A stretch of 6,871 nucleotides of DNA from an uncultured Oscillospiraceae bacterium (GTDB taxonomy: Bacteria; Bacillota; Clostridia; Oscillospirales; Acutalibacteraceae). A model generated the notes under the pieces. The model worked only from the letters and a program-made list of their open reading frames with translations. It did no database searches and had not been told where the DNA came from. Positions 1-5,803 of the stretch are shown here, piece after piece (position 1 is the first letter of the stretch; each line of letters starts with the position of its first letter). The position numbers were made by a program, and so were the translations under genes. The stretch covers positions 1-6,871 of the forward strand of contig CAJMBP010000073.1 of assembly GCA_905211675.1 (NCBI GenBank), written 5' to 3'.

Positions 1-31
1 AGCCTGACTATATATTATAAGTATATATGAT

Positions 32-40
32 TGGTATAAT
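32..40 (+). promoter_or_regulatory. Candidate extended -10 promoter for the two-component operon
   Basis: TGGTATAAT matches the extended -10 pattern TGnTATAAT exactly (TG at 32-33, TATAAT at 35-40). No good -35 box lies upstream, which is tolerated by extended -10 promoters. Transcription would begin near 47 and leave a leader of about 120 nt before the kinase start at 166. The flanking DNA is very AT-rich, so chance matches are likely. Another TATAAT at 144-149 is too close to the start codon to keep the ribosome site. The TTGACA at 89-94 has no convincing -10 partner. Confidence 0.4.
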
Positions 41-83
41 AAAAAATCTACTAAATTACTTATTAAGAAAAGATATATATCTA

Positions 84-112
84 TAAAATTGACACAACCC
101 ACTTCAATTTTA
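84..112. repeat. 8-bp inverted repeat in the kinase leader
   Basis: TAAAATTG (84-91) and CAATTTTA (105-112) are perfect reverse complements separated by 13 nt. The element includes a TTGACA (89-94). No T-run follows, so it is not a normal terminator. It could be an operator or a weak hairpin in the leader. A separate perfect 12-bp palindrome, AGATATATATCT, sits just upstream at 71-82. Both are AT-rich and could be chance. Confidence 0.35.
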
Positions 113-165
113 ACCTATCGGAAATTTTAAATATCTTATACAATATAATCAAGGCGGTGAAAAAT

Positions 166-1473
166 ATGCTTAGAATGGAGATTGCATTGTTTCTTGTGAT
201 GGGCTTTATTGCCTGTGTGTATTTTTCGGCGGGGCGAAAGAACACGCCGCTTCACAAAACCTTTTCTGTATTGCTGGCAGTTGTGCTGATTCATTTGGTT
301 TTTGACGGTGTTACAGTCTATACGGTGCATCATTTAGATACCGTGCCGAGGATTTTTAACGATGCCGTTCACAGGCTGTTTTTGGGCAGTATGGTGCTGG
401 TGATATATCTGTTCTATCAATATATTGCCATTTTGGTAGAGGAAGAAACCGCAAAGCCTCGACGGCTGGATACTTTAGCCCGTGTTTTTTTGATTTTGGC
501 AGAGCTCGGTAATTTTATTTTACCGATTTCATACACGGTGACACCTAACGGAAATTACTCTTCGGGACCGTATATGCTGGTTCCCTATGGGGCGGTTGCC
601 TTTTATCTTTTGCTATGCGCCGTAATTTTAGTTGTAAACAGGAAACAAATTAACCGTAAAAAGAAGCGTGCCATCGGTTCGGCGCTGTTAATTGAGATTA
701 TTGTTTGCGTATTACAGGGGCTAAACCACACATGGCTTATAAGCGGAATGGGAATTGTACTGATGACGCTTTCGTTCTATCTCACCCTCGAAAATCCCGA
801 TATTTTAAGGGCGGAGCTTACCGAGCAAAAGATGTCGATGCTGTATCTGAAAAGTCAGGTCAATCCTCACTTTTTATATAACACGCTTGATACCATTCGT
901 ATTCAGGCTCAGCTTAACGGGGATAAAAAGGTTTCTGATTTGCTTATGAGGTTAGTAGATTTCTTCCGTCTAAGCGTAAAGGTTGACAGGCCTATGGTAT
1001 CGCTTGACGATGAATTAGAGCTGCTTGAAGCCTATATGGAGCTTATGTGCTACCGCTATCCCGAGCTTAATTGCGAATATGATATAGACCCGGATCTCGG
1101 CGGCGTTCAGGTTCCCAATTTCATTTTGCAACCTATAGTTGAAAACAGCCTTTTGCACGGACTTAAAAACAAAGGTTATCGCGGAACGGTGCGCATTTCG
1201 GCACAAAAATCGGCGGACGGAAAAATGGAGATTATTATTTTTGACAACGGAAGCGGATTTGCAGAGGGCAAAAAGGCGGCTGTCGATCAAATGCTGCTTA
1301 CTTACGCAAAGCATCCCGCAAAGTTGGAGGGAAACAGTATCGGTATTTTAAATGTGCAAAAACGCATCAAACTGCTGTGCGGTCGGGAATACGGCCTTAC
1401 ATACACAGAGAATCCTACAGGCGGCGTAACCGCACATTTGCGTTTGCCTTTGAATGAGGAGAACAAAAAATGA
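166..1473 (+). CDS. Sensor histidine kinase, LytS/YesM-like (His_kinase PF06580 + HATPase), 7-TM input domain
   Basis: This is a membrane histidine kinase that should sense an unknown signal and phosphorylate the response regulator encoded next. The first ~210 residues form about seven hydrophobic segments (roughly 5-22, 33-52, 71-91, 104-122, 136-159, 170-186, 192-210), with an extracytoplasmic loop carrying NGNYSSGPY. The cytoplasmic part has the PF06580 phospho-acceptor motif NPHFLYNT (His235), the N-box QPIVENS (322-328), the G1 box DNGSGF (360-365) and a G2 box SIGILNVQKRI near 393. All catalytic motifs look intact. A GTG at 157 is in frame, but it lies inside the ribosome site AAGGCGGTGA (151-160), so ATG 166 is preferred (435 aa). 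The stop overlaps the regulator start as ATGA. The ligand cannot be read from the sequence; no solute-binding protein or sugar transporter is adjacent. Confidence 0.93.
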   Translation: MLRMEIALFLVMGFIACVYFSAGRKNTPLHKTFSVLLAVVLIHLVFDGVTVYTVHHLDTVPRIFNDAVHRLFLGSMVLVIYLFYQYIAILVEEETAKPRRLDTLARVFLILAELGNFILPISYTVTPNGNYSSGPYMLVPYGAVAFYLLLCAVILVVNRKQINRKKKRAIGSALLIEIIVCVLQGLNHTWLISGMGIVLMTLSFYLTLENPDILRAELTEQKMSMLYLKSQVNPHFLYNTLDTIRIQAQLNGDKKVSDLLMRLVDFFRLSVKVDRPMVSLDDELELLEAYMELMCYRYPELNCEYDIDPDLGGVQVPNFILQPIVENSLLHGLKNKGYRGTVRISAQKSADGKMEIIIFDNGSGFAEGKKAAVDQMLLTYAKHPAKLEGNSIGILNVQKRIKLLCGREYGLTYTENPTGGVTAHLRLPLNEENKK

Positions 1474-2249
1474 AGAAATTGCGTGTGCTTTTAGTTGACG
1501 ATGAAATAATGATTCGAGAGGGTTTTAAACGGCTTTTCGATTGGCAGGCTCACGACTGCGAGGTTGTGGGCGAGGCCGCCGACGGCATGGAGGCGCTGAC
1601 TCAGATTGACGCTCTGCGACCCGATATTGTCATAATGGACATAAACATTCCTATTATGAACGGCTTAAAGGTTATATCTTTAAGCCGAATCAAGCACCCT
1701 CAAATTGCTTTTGTTATTGTTTCGGGCTATGATGATTTTTCCTACTGCCGCGAAGCATTGCGTCTGCAAATTACCGACTATATTCTAAAGCCAGTAAACT
1801 ACGAGGAGTTCGGAAGTTGTATTGATAATCTGAAAATCTCTCTGTTCGAACAGCGAGTGCTGACCGAGGCGGAACCTGAAAAGCAGGAGGAACGGACCAT
1901 TACGGGCATCACAAGGTATTTACAGGAGCATTTGGCTGAGGATTTGAGCCTTTCGGTTTTAGCGGAGGAGTTTAACCTCAACCCCCAGTATATCAGCCAA
2001 CTGTTTAAGAATGAGATTGGCGTTAACTTTCTTTCGTATCTTACCAACTTTCGTATAGAGAAGGCGAAAAAGCTGTTGCTTTCAACCTCGCTTTCGGTTG
2101 CCGAAATAGCCGAACAGTCGGGCTATGGAGATTACAGGGTGTTCACAAAGGTGTTTAAAAAGGCAGAGGGCATTACGCCTTCCCAATACCGTCGGGATTT
2201 TCTTGAAGAAACAGGGGCAAACGGTAACGCGGGAGATTACAATGGGTAA
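1470..2249 (+). CDS. Two-component response regulator, REC + AraC-type HTH
   Basis: This is a cytoplasmic DNA-binding response regulator and the presumed partner of the upstream kinase. The receiver domain (about residues 4-120) has the acidic pair D10/D11, phospho-acceptor D57 in VIMDINIP, S85 in VSGYDDF and K107 in LKP, so it should be phosphorylatable. A short acidic linker (about 128-145) leads to a C-terminal AraC domain (about 150-245) with both helix-turn-helix units and the signature region around SVAEIAEQSGYGDYRVFTKV and FKKAEGITPSQYR. At 259 aa it is short for the YesN type, which often carries a long middle region. It overlaps the kinase stop by 4 nt, with GAGGAG at 1456-1461 as ribosome site. 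Its stop overlaps the next gene by 8 nt. Targets are unknown. AraC-type regulators of this class usually activate nearby genes, so the downstream genes are candidates (inference). Confidence 0.94.
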   Translation: MKKLRVLLVDDEIMIREGFKRLFDWQAHDCEVVGEAADGMEALTQIDALRPDIVIMDINIPIMNGLKVISLSRIKHPQIAFVIVSGYDDFSYCREALRLQITDYILKPVNYEEFGSCIDNLKISLFEQRVLTEAEPEKQEERTITGITRYLQEHLAEDLSLSVLAEEFNLNPQYISQLFKNEIGVNFLSYLTNFRIEKAKKLLLSTSLSVAEIAEQSGYGDYRVFTKVFKKAEGITPSQYRRDFLEETGANGNAGDYNG

Positions 2250-2460
2250 ATACGATTTGTTGTGGGATTATGTAAAGAACAGCGAAAAAGATTCGCTCAA
2301 GCTTGCTTTTAAAGAAATAGAGGGTATTTTGGGAATGCCAATAGACCACTCATTTCTGAAATATAAAAAGGAACTTATAAAGTACGGCTATAAGGTAGGG
2401 AAAATTTCTATGAAAGAACAGACAGTTATATTTGATAAATTTAAGGATGTAAAGGTATGA
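2242..2460 (+). CDS. Small DUF7662-like protein, 72 aa, coupled to the response regulator
   Basis: This small soluble protein has no catalytic motif that I recognise. It begins MGKYDLLWDYVKNS and contains LAFKEIEGILGMPI, a pattern I associate with DUF7662 domains (MGKYDPL...SLTFEEIEEILG). That match is from memory and unverified. There is no signal peptide or membrane segment, and the C-terminus is Lys-rich. The open frame reaches back to 2125 inside the regulator gene, but ATG 2242 is the credible start: GGGAG at 2231-2235 sits 6 nt ahead, and the DUF7662-like homology begins at its Met. It overlaps the regulator stop by 8 nt, and its own stop overlaps the next start as ATGA (2457-2460). Translation of all four genes is therefore probably coupled. 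Its role in the signalling operon is unknown. Confidence 0.8.
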   Translation: MGKYDLLWDYVKNSEKDSLKLAFKEIEGILGMPIDHSFLKYKKELIKYGYKVGKISMKEQTVIFDKFKDVKV

Positions 2461-3041
2461 TACAATTAGAAAAGGAAACGAATATAAACAAAGAAACAAC
2501 CGAAATATCTTATAGCAAAAAAACAACGGTAGATAGGCTTTGTTATCTTTTTTTAATTTTTATGCTCGGTTGCTTTGTGGGTTGGATTTACGAAGAAATA
2601 TTCTATTGGTTTACCGAAGGGATGTTAAGAAATCGCGGTGTTCTGTACGGTCCTTGGCTTCCGATTTACGGGATAGGCGCTCTCGGTATATACGCGTTGA
2701 AACCGCTTAAACGAAATCCTTTACTGCTGTTTTTGCCTTGTATCACCGTTACGGGTGCGGTAGAGTACATAATAGGTTTTGCGAGCATACATCTGTTTGG
2801 ACTGAAACTTTGGGATTACAGCGGACTTTTTCTTAATATCGGCGGAATAGTCTGCTTCAGAAGCGTTGTGAGCTTTGGTGTGTTGGGGCTTGTATTTCAT
2901 TATGCTTTAGAGCCTATTGGGGAAAGACTCTACCGAAAAGCACCCGTAGTTATTATCGGGGCGGTATGTATTGCCCTTGTCGCTCTGTTATTTGCAGATT
3001 GTATTTTAAGCTTTTTGTTCAGAACCCCGATTACTTATTAA
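2457..3041 (+). CDS. CmpB-like membrane protein (putative ABC transporter permease, PF06541)
   Basis: This integral membrane protein of 194 aa matches the PF06541 family, often labelled putative ABC-transporter type IV or CmpB. Recognisable conserved blocks are CFVGWIYEEIFYW (about 39-51), LRNRGVLYGPWLPIYGIGAL (about 57-76), VEYIIGF (about 101-107), GLKLWDYS (about 114-121) and LNIGGIVCFRSVVSFGVLG (about 126-144). There are about five hydrophobic segments: 28-48, 62-80, 87-110, 126-150 and 161-185. The first 25 residues are a charged cytoplasmic tail. No ATPase gene or solute-binding protein is nearby, so transport is not shown and the family label should be treated with caution. It is the last gene of the two-component operon, starting in the ATGA overlap with AAGGA at 2443-2447. 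It may be a regulated target or an accessory of the sensor (inference). Confidence 0.85.
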   Translation: MIQLEKETNINKETTEISYSKKTTVDRLCYLFLIFMLGCFVGWIYEEIFYWFTEGMLRNRGVLYGPWLPIYGIGALGIYALKPLKRNPLLLFLPCITVTGAVEYIIGFASIHLFGLKLWDYSGLFLNIGGIVCFRSVVSFGVLGLVFHYALEPIGERLYRKAPVVIIGAVCIALVALLFADCILSFLFRTPITY

Positions 3042-3042
3042 G

Positions 3043-3057
3043 AATAATAGTATTATT
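3043..3057. repeat. AT-only inverted repeat after the first operon
   Basis: AATAATA (3043-3049) and TATTATT (3051-3057) are perfect inverted arms around one G, starting 2 nt after the CmpB-like stop. As a hairpin the loop would consume part of the arms, leaving about 5 A-T pairs. A run of seven T lies 14 nt further on (3072-3078), too far for a standard intrinsic terminator. It may contribute to transcript ending, but that is weakly supported. Confidence 0.25.
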
Positions 3058-3080
3058 AAGCTGTTTTATCATTTTTTTGC

Positions 3081-3109
3081 TTGACAAGTTACCGCAAAGT
3101 AACTATAAT
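3081..3109 (+). promoter_or_regulatory. Consensus sigma-A promoter (TTGACA-17-TATAAT)
   Basis: A perfect -35 TTGACA (3081-3086) and a perfect -10 TATAAT (3104-3109) are separated by exactly 17 bp. Transcription should start near 3116, about 38 nt before ATG 3154. A full-consensus vegetative promoter is rare and is usually held down by a repressor. This agrees with the inverted repeat filling its spacer. It drives the phosphatidyltransferase gene and possibly the downstream lipoprotein gene. Confidence 0.85.
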
Positions 3110-3130
3110 AAAAGTAACCTGAAAGTAACT
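3087..3130. promoter_or_regulatory. Operator array of GTAAC half-sites over the promoter
   Basis: AGTTAC (3087-3092) and GTAACT (3099-3104) form a perfect 6-6-6 inverted repeat lying between the -35 and -10 boxes. The 9-mer AAAGTAAC[T/C] occurs three times in direct orientation: 3096-3104, 3111-3119 and 3122-3130. The half-sites start 15 and then 11 nt apart, running across the expected transcription start. The arrangement suits a dimeric winged-helix repressor of MarR/HxlR type that blocks polymerase. The regulator family is inferred, and no such regulator gene is present in this window. Confidence 0.6.
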
Positions 3131-3153
3131 TTATGGGAATGAGAGAACTTTTT

Positions 3154-3717
3154 ATGAAAATCGGTAAAGAAAGGATATTGAATGTCGCAGATATTATTAC
3201 ATTACTTCGCATATCAGGCACGGTTTTGCTGTTGTTTTTAAAGCCGTTATCTGTGAAATTCTTTTTGATTTATGCGCTTACGGGTATTACGGATGTGCTT
3301 GACGGATGGGTTGCCCGCCGACTGAAAATTGACGGCGATTTCGGAGCAAAGCTTGACAGCGTTGCCGATCTGTTGTTCTATGCGGTAATGCTGATTCGTA
3401 TTTTGCCGATTCTTTGGGATTTGTTGCCGTATAAAATTTGGTGTGCCGTTACGGCGGTTTTAGTATTTAGAATTTCGGCATATATAACCGCCGCCATAAA
3501 ATACCGCCGATTTGCCTGTTTGCATACATACCTTAATAAGTTGACGGGTTTGGCAGTATTTTTAATTCCGTTTTTGATTGTCACCCGTTACGCGGTATTA
3601 TTCTGTTGGGCAGTATTATTTATTGCCTTTGCCTCGTCTTTGGAAGAGTTGATTATTCACCTTCGCCACAAGAACTACCGCCCAAATGTTAAATCAATTT
3701 TTTATGGGCGAGAATAA
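3154..3717 (+). CDS. CDP-alcohol phosphatidyltransferase family membrane enzyme
   Basis: Enzymes of this family move a phosphatidyl group from CDP-diacylglycerol (or a related CDP-alcohol) to an alcohol, making phospholipid head groups at the membrane. The signature DxxDGxxAR(x8)GxxxDxxxD is complete: D47, D50, G51, A54, R55, G64, D68 and D72. About six hydrophobic segments span the protein, and 187 aa is a normal length. The acceptor alcohol (glycerol phosphate, serine, inositol or another) cannot be told from the motif. An in-frame ATG at 3133 would add seven residues. It has no ribosome site and would lie only about 17 nt from the predicted transcription start, so ATG 3154 (weak GAGAG at 3141-3145) is preferred. 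This puts the conserved NVADIITLLRI near the N-terminus, as is usual. Transcription comes from the consensus promoter at 3081-3109, under the GTAAC operator array. Confidence 0.9.
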   Translation: MKIGKERILNVADIITLLRISGTVLLLFLKPLSVKFFLIYALTGITDVLDGWVARRLKIDGDFGAKLDSVADLLFYAVMLIRILPILWDLLPYKIWCAVTAVLVFRISAYITAAIKYRRFACLHTYLNKLTGLAVFLIPFLIVTRYAVLFCWAVLFIAFASSLEELIIHLRHKNYRPNVKSIFYGRE

Positions 3718-3746
3718 ATGCTTGGGCTTCAAAATATATGTGTCTT

Positions 3747-3773
3747 AACGGTCAGTTGAAGGTTGGCTGTTTT
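3747..3773 (+). terminator. Possible weak hairpin/terminator between lipid enzyme and lipoprotein genes
   Basis: AACGGTCA (3747-3754) can pair with TGGCTGTT (3764-3771) over 8 bp with two G-U wobbles and a 9-nt loop, ending in four T. The stem is weak and the T-tract short, so read-through is likely. It may attenuate transcription into the lipoprotein gene. I found no convincing separate promoter in 3718-3801. Confidence 0.3.
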
Positions 3774-3801
3774 AAATATTTAAAAGTAAGGAGATATTTT
3801 T

Positions 3802-5568
3802 ATGAACAAAAAATATATAGCTGCTATAATTTGTTTGGTAATGACGGCGCTTATTTTAGCGGGTTGCGTAAAGAATGTCGGCAAAACCGACAGCAGTCCA
3901 TCGAACAATACCGATGCCCAAACCGTTGTTTACAATACAACCTTCAAGGATATGCCGAATATTTCTTCGGATAATGTTACCGCTTATGTTTCGGGCGATA
4001 CGGTGATTTTCGAATGTATAAATTCGGGCTTGGATTCCTTTAACGCTCAGTTAATCAGTTATTCACTAAAAGAAGACAAAGTTTTAGGGCAGGTGAATTT
4101 AGGTGAAGGAAACTTTCAAATATCCCTTATAGAAGACGGTTTTATTGTTTTTGATTTAATGAAGGGTGCGGCAGATTACTATGATAATGCCTGCTCAAAA
4201 ACAAATTCCGTGACCGTTTTCAATGTTAATACCCTTCATTTTGCAAATGCGAGCTCTGACGGTAAATACATTTTAGCCCAAAATTATTCAAACGGAGATT
4301 TACTCATTTATAACACCGAAACCAAACGCACCTCAACATTAAAGAAAAATATAATGGTTGAGACGGTAGAATACAATGACGGAAAATTTTATTTAATGGG
4401 AACTGGTGCTTATGTATTAGAGCCCGAAAACAATCATTTTTACTCACTTTCGGAAAAATTGAGAACATACAGCGTCGGAAAAGATTATGTATTCGGAAAT
4501 AACGGTTCATACATAGTTTTGTTATCAACCCAAAAATCCGACGATAAAATGATAAACATTGATGAAAGACAAGGCTCGTTAATCGATGTCGGAGATTACG
4601 GCTGCGTTACGGCAGATTATAACGGCGAAAACAGTCAGGCGGTATTTTACGATATCGAAAATTCTTGCTTTGCGCAGTTTTCGTCAGAGGGTATGATAAC
4701 CTGTATCAGACAAATATCGCAAAGCAGCGCAATAGTTGTTGCAAAAAACAGCGATAATATTTTTGAATACAGTCTTTTAGATTTATCTAAGCTTAAAAAG
4801 AACGGTTTGAAGATCGAAGCCTTAAATCAGGATGCAATAGACGGAGTTTTGGAAATGCCCGATTACATCGGCGGCACAAAAACCGTTGAGCTTACCGATA
4901 AGCTTGTGAAGGATTACGGCGTTAGGGTTATGTACGGCGAAGATATATTCAATACAAATGATTTGGGTTATGAAATATCAGGTACGGATGAAGACACCGC
5001 CTATAATTATATGTTGAAATTGAAAGACTATTTTAACTATTACCCGCAAGGTTTGTTAAAGGAGGCGGGGCTCGGAAGACCCTTGGTTTTATATCTTTGC
5101 GATAAAATAGCAAATAATATATCGGGTTTGTCAACATATGCGTGCGGATATAACATTATCTATATACAGGTTGGCGGAAAAGACGAATATTTCTTTTCAA
5201 GTCTAACACATGAAGTAGGGCATGCTCTTGAAAACGGAATAAACCGCGAATTGATTGAGGGTTGGAGCAAGTTAATGCCCGAGGAAGTAATCAAGGCGTA
5301 CGGCGACGGTATTGACGGCATTTCTGTGGAGTACACCCCCGACGATAAAAGTCGCACTCCCGTTTGGTTTAGAGATGTATACGGCAGAAGCAACGAAGCC
5401 GAAGACAGAGCGACGATATTTCAGGGAATGTATGATTCTTATGCCGAAAATGACGAGGGAATATTCAAGTATGACGGCCTTAAGAAAAAGAAAGATTACT
5501 GGTCTTATATGCTGCGCGAATCTTTTGAAAGCTGTAAAGATGTAAATGAATTTAATTGGGATAAATAA
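3802..5568 (+). CDS. Surface lipoprotein with C-terminal HExxH zinc-metallopeptidase-like domain
   Basis: The N-terminus is a lipoprotein signal: MNKK, a hydrophobic core, then lipobox LAGC with the lipidated Cys at residue 22. The mature protein should be anchored on the outer face of the membrane. A Ser/Asn-rich linker follows. Residues ~55-330 are rich in short beta strands with repeats such as SDGKYILAQNYSNGDLLIYN, suggesting a beta-propeller-like region, though no clear repeat count can be given. The last ~240 residues resemble a zinc peptidase. HEVGHALENG gives H470, E471 and H474, and E532 or E534 in NEAEDRATIF is a plausible third ligand as in gluzincins. The preceding GYNIIYIQVGG looks like the usual edge strand. 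I cannot assign a named family; lethal-factor-like (ATLF) and Peptidase_Mx1 types are the nearest ideas. AAGGAG at 3788-3793 supports the start (588 aa). The substrate is unknown. Confidence 0.85.
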   Translation: MNKKYIAAIICLVMTALILAGCVKNVGKTDSSPSNNTDAQTVVYNTTFKDMPNISSDNVTAYVSGDTVIFECINSGLDSFNAQLISYSLKEDKVLGQVNLGEGNFQISLIEDGFIVFDLMKGAADYYDNACSKTNSVTVFNVNTLHFANASSDGKYILAQNYSNGDLLIYNTETKRTSTLKKNIMVETVEYNDGKFYLMGTGAYVLEPENNHFYSLSEKLRTYSVGKDYVFGNNGSYIVLLSTQKSDDKMINIDERQGSLIDVGDYGCVTADYNGENSQAVFYDIENSCFAQFSSEGMITCIRQISQSSAIVVAKNSDNIFEYSLLDLSKLKKNGLKIEALNQDAIDGVLEMPDYIGGTKTVELTDKLVKDYGVRVMYGEDIFNTNDLGYEISGTDEDTAYNYMLKLKDYFNYYPQGLLKEAGLGRPLVLYLCDKIANNISGLSTYACGYNIIYIQVGGKDEYFFSSLTHEVGHALENGINRELIEGWSKLMPEEVIKAYGDGIDGISVEYTPDDKSRTPVWFRDVYGRSNEAEDRATIFQGMYDSYAENDEGIFKYDGLKKKKDYWSYMLRESFESCKDVNEFNWDK

Positions 5569-5656
5569 ACCCGATAAACATATCTTGCCTTAACCTATTG
5601 TTAAAAACGCAAAGGAATGGCTGGTATCGGAATAAGTTTTTGTTATATGTAATTCA

Positions 5657-5697
5657 AATCCGCCGTATACGCAAATTTCTTATTACGGTGGATTTTT
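5657..5697 (+). terminator. Strong Rho-independent terminator after the lipoprotein gene
   Basis: AATCCGCCGTA (5657-5667) pairs with TACGGTGGATT (5684-5694) over 11 bp with a single G-U wobble, extendable by one A-T pair. The loop is 16 nt and the stem runs into five T (5693-5697). It ends the upstream transcript 89 nt after the lipoprotein stop and isolates the LiaF-like unit. Confidence 0.85.
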
Positions 5698-5739
5698 GAC
5701 ACCTAAAAAACTGACACAATTTACTTAAAAAACATACTG

Positions 5740-5766
5740 TTGAAAAGGAAAAATGTATTGTAAAAT
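5740..5766 (+). promoter_or_regulatory. Candidate promoter for the LiaF-like unit
   Basis: TTGAAA (5740-5745) and TAAAAT (5761-5766) are near-consensus boxes, but the spacing is only 15 bp (ideal 17). TGTAT (5754-5758) and ATACA (5771-5775) flank the -10 as a short inverted repeat. Other possible -35 boxes upstream, TTGACA 5696-5701 and CTGACA 5711-5716, lack good -10 partners at 17 bp. A promoter must lie between the terminator and 5797, but this exact choice is uncertain. Confidence 0.4.
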
Positions 5767-5803
5767 AGTGATACAAACTAAAAAAATAAGGAGTTTGATG
5801 AAA

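Noticed and set aside
89..94. TTGACA as the -35 box of the kinase promoter
   Set aside because: Sixteen to seventeen bases downstream there is only a poor -10 (TAACCT or TTTAAC-like). The hexamer is better viewed as part of the inverted repeat and shared motif.
136..333. Reverse-strand open frame of 65 codons
   Set aside because: It lies opposite the kinase start with no ribosome site, and has low-complexity His/Lys/Arg composition. It is a shadow of the kinase gene.
1015..1314. Reverse-strand open frame of 99 codons
   Set aside because: It is wholly inside the kinase catalytic region, which has clear conserved motifs on the + strand. There is no independent start signal.
3738..3974. Short + frame upstream of and overlapping the lipoprotein start
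   Set aside because: It lacks a ribosome site, is Cys/Arg-rich in an unstructured way, and conflicts with the well-supported lipoprotein start at 3802.
4304..4528. Reverse-strand open frame inside the lipoprotein gene (others lie at 5160-5393 and 6008-6280)
   Set aside because: These show no ribosome sites and no recognisable domains, and they overlap well-supported + strand genes.
5312..5545. Alternate + frame of 77 codons inside the metallopeptidase-like domain
   Set aside because: It overlaps the third-ligand region of the real frame and has no start signal. It is not a frameshift, because the main frame is intact to its stop.
5570..5656. Possible small RNA or extra gene between the lipoprotein stop and the terminator
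   Set aside because: There is no open frame with a ribosome site, and only a 5-bp repeat (TTAAC/GTTAA at 5590-5604). It reads as an ordinary 3' untranslated region.
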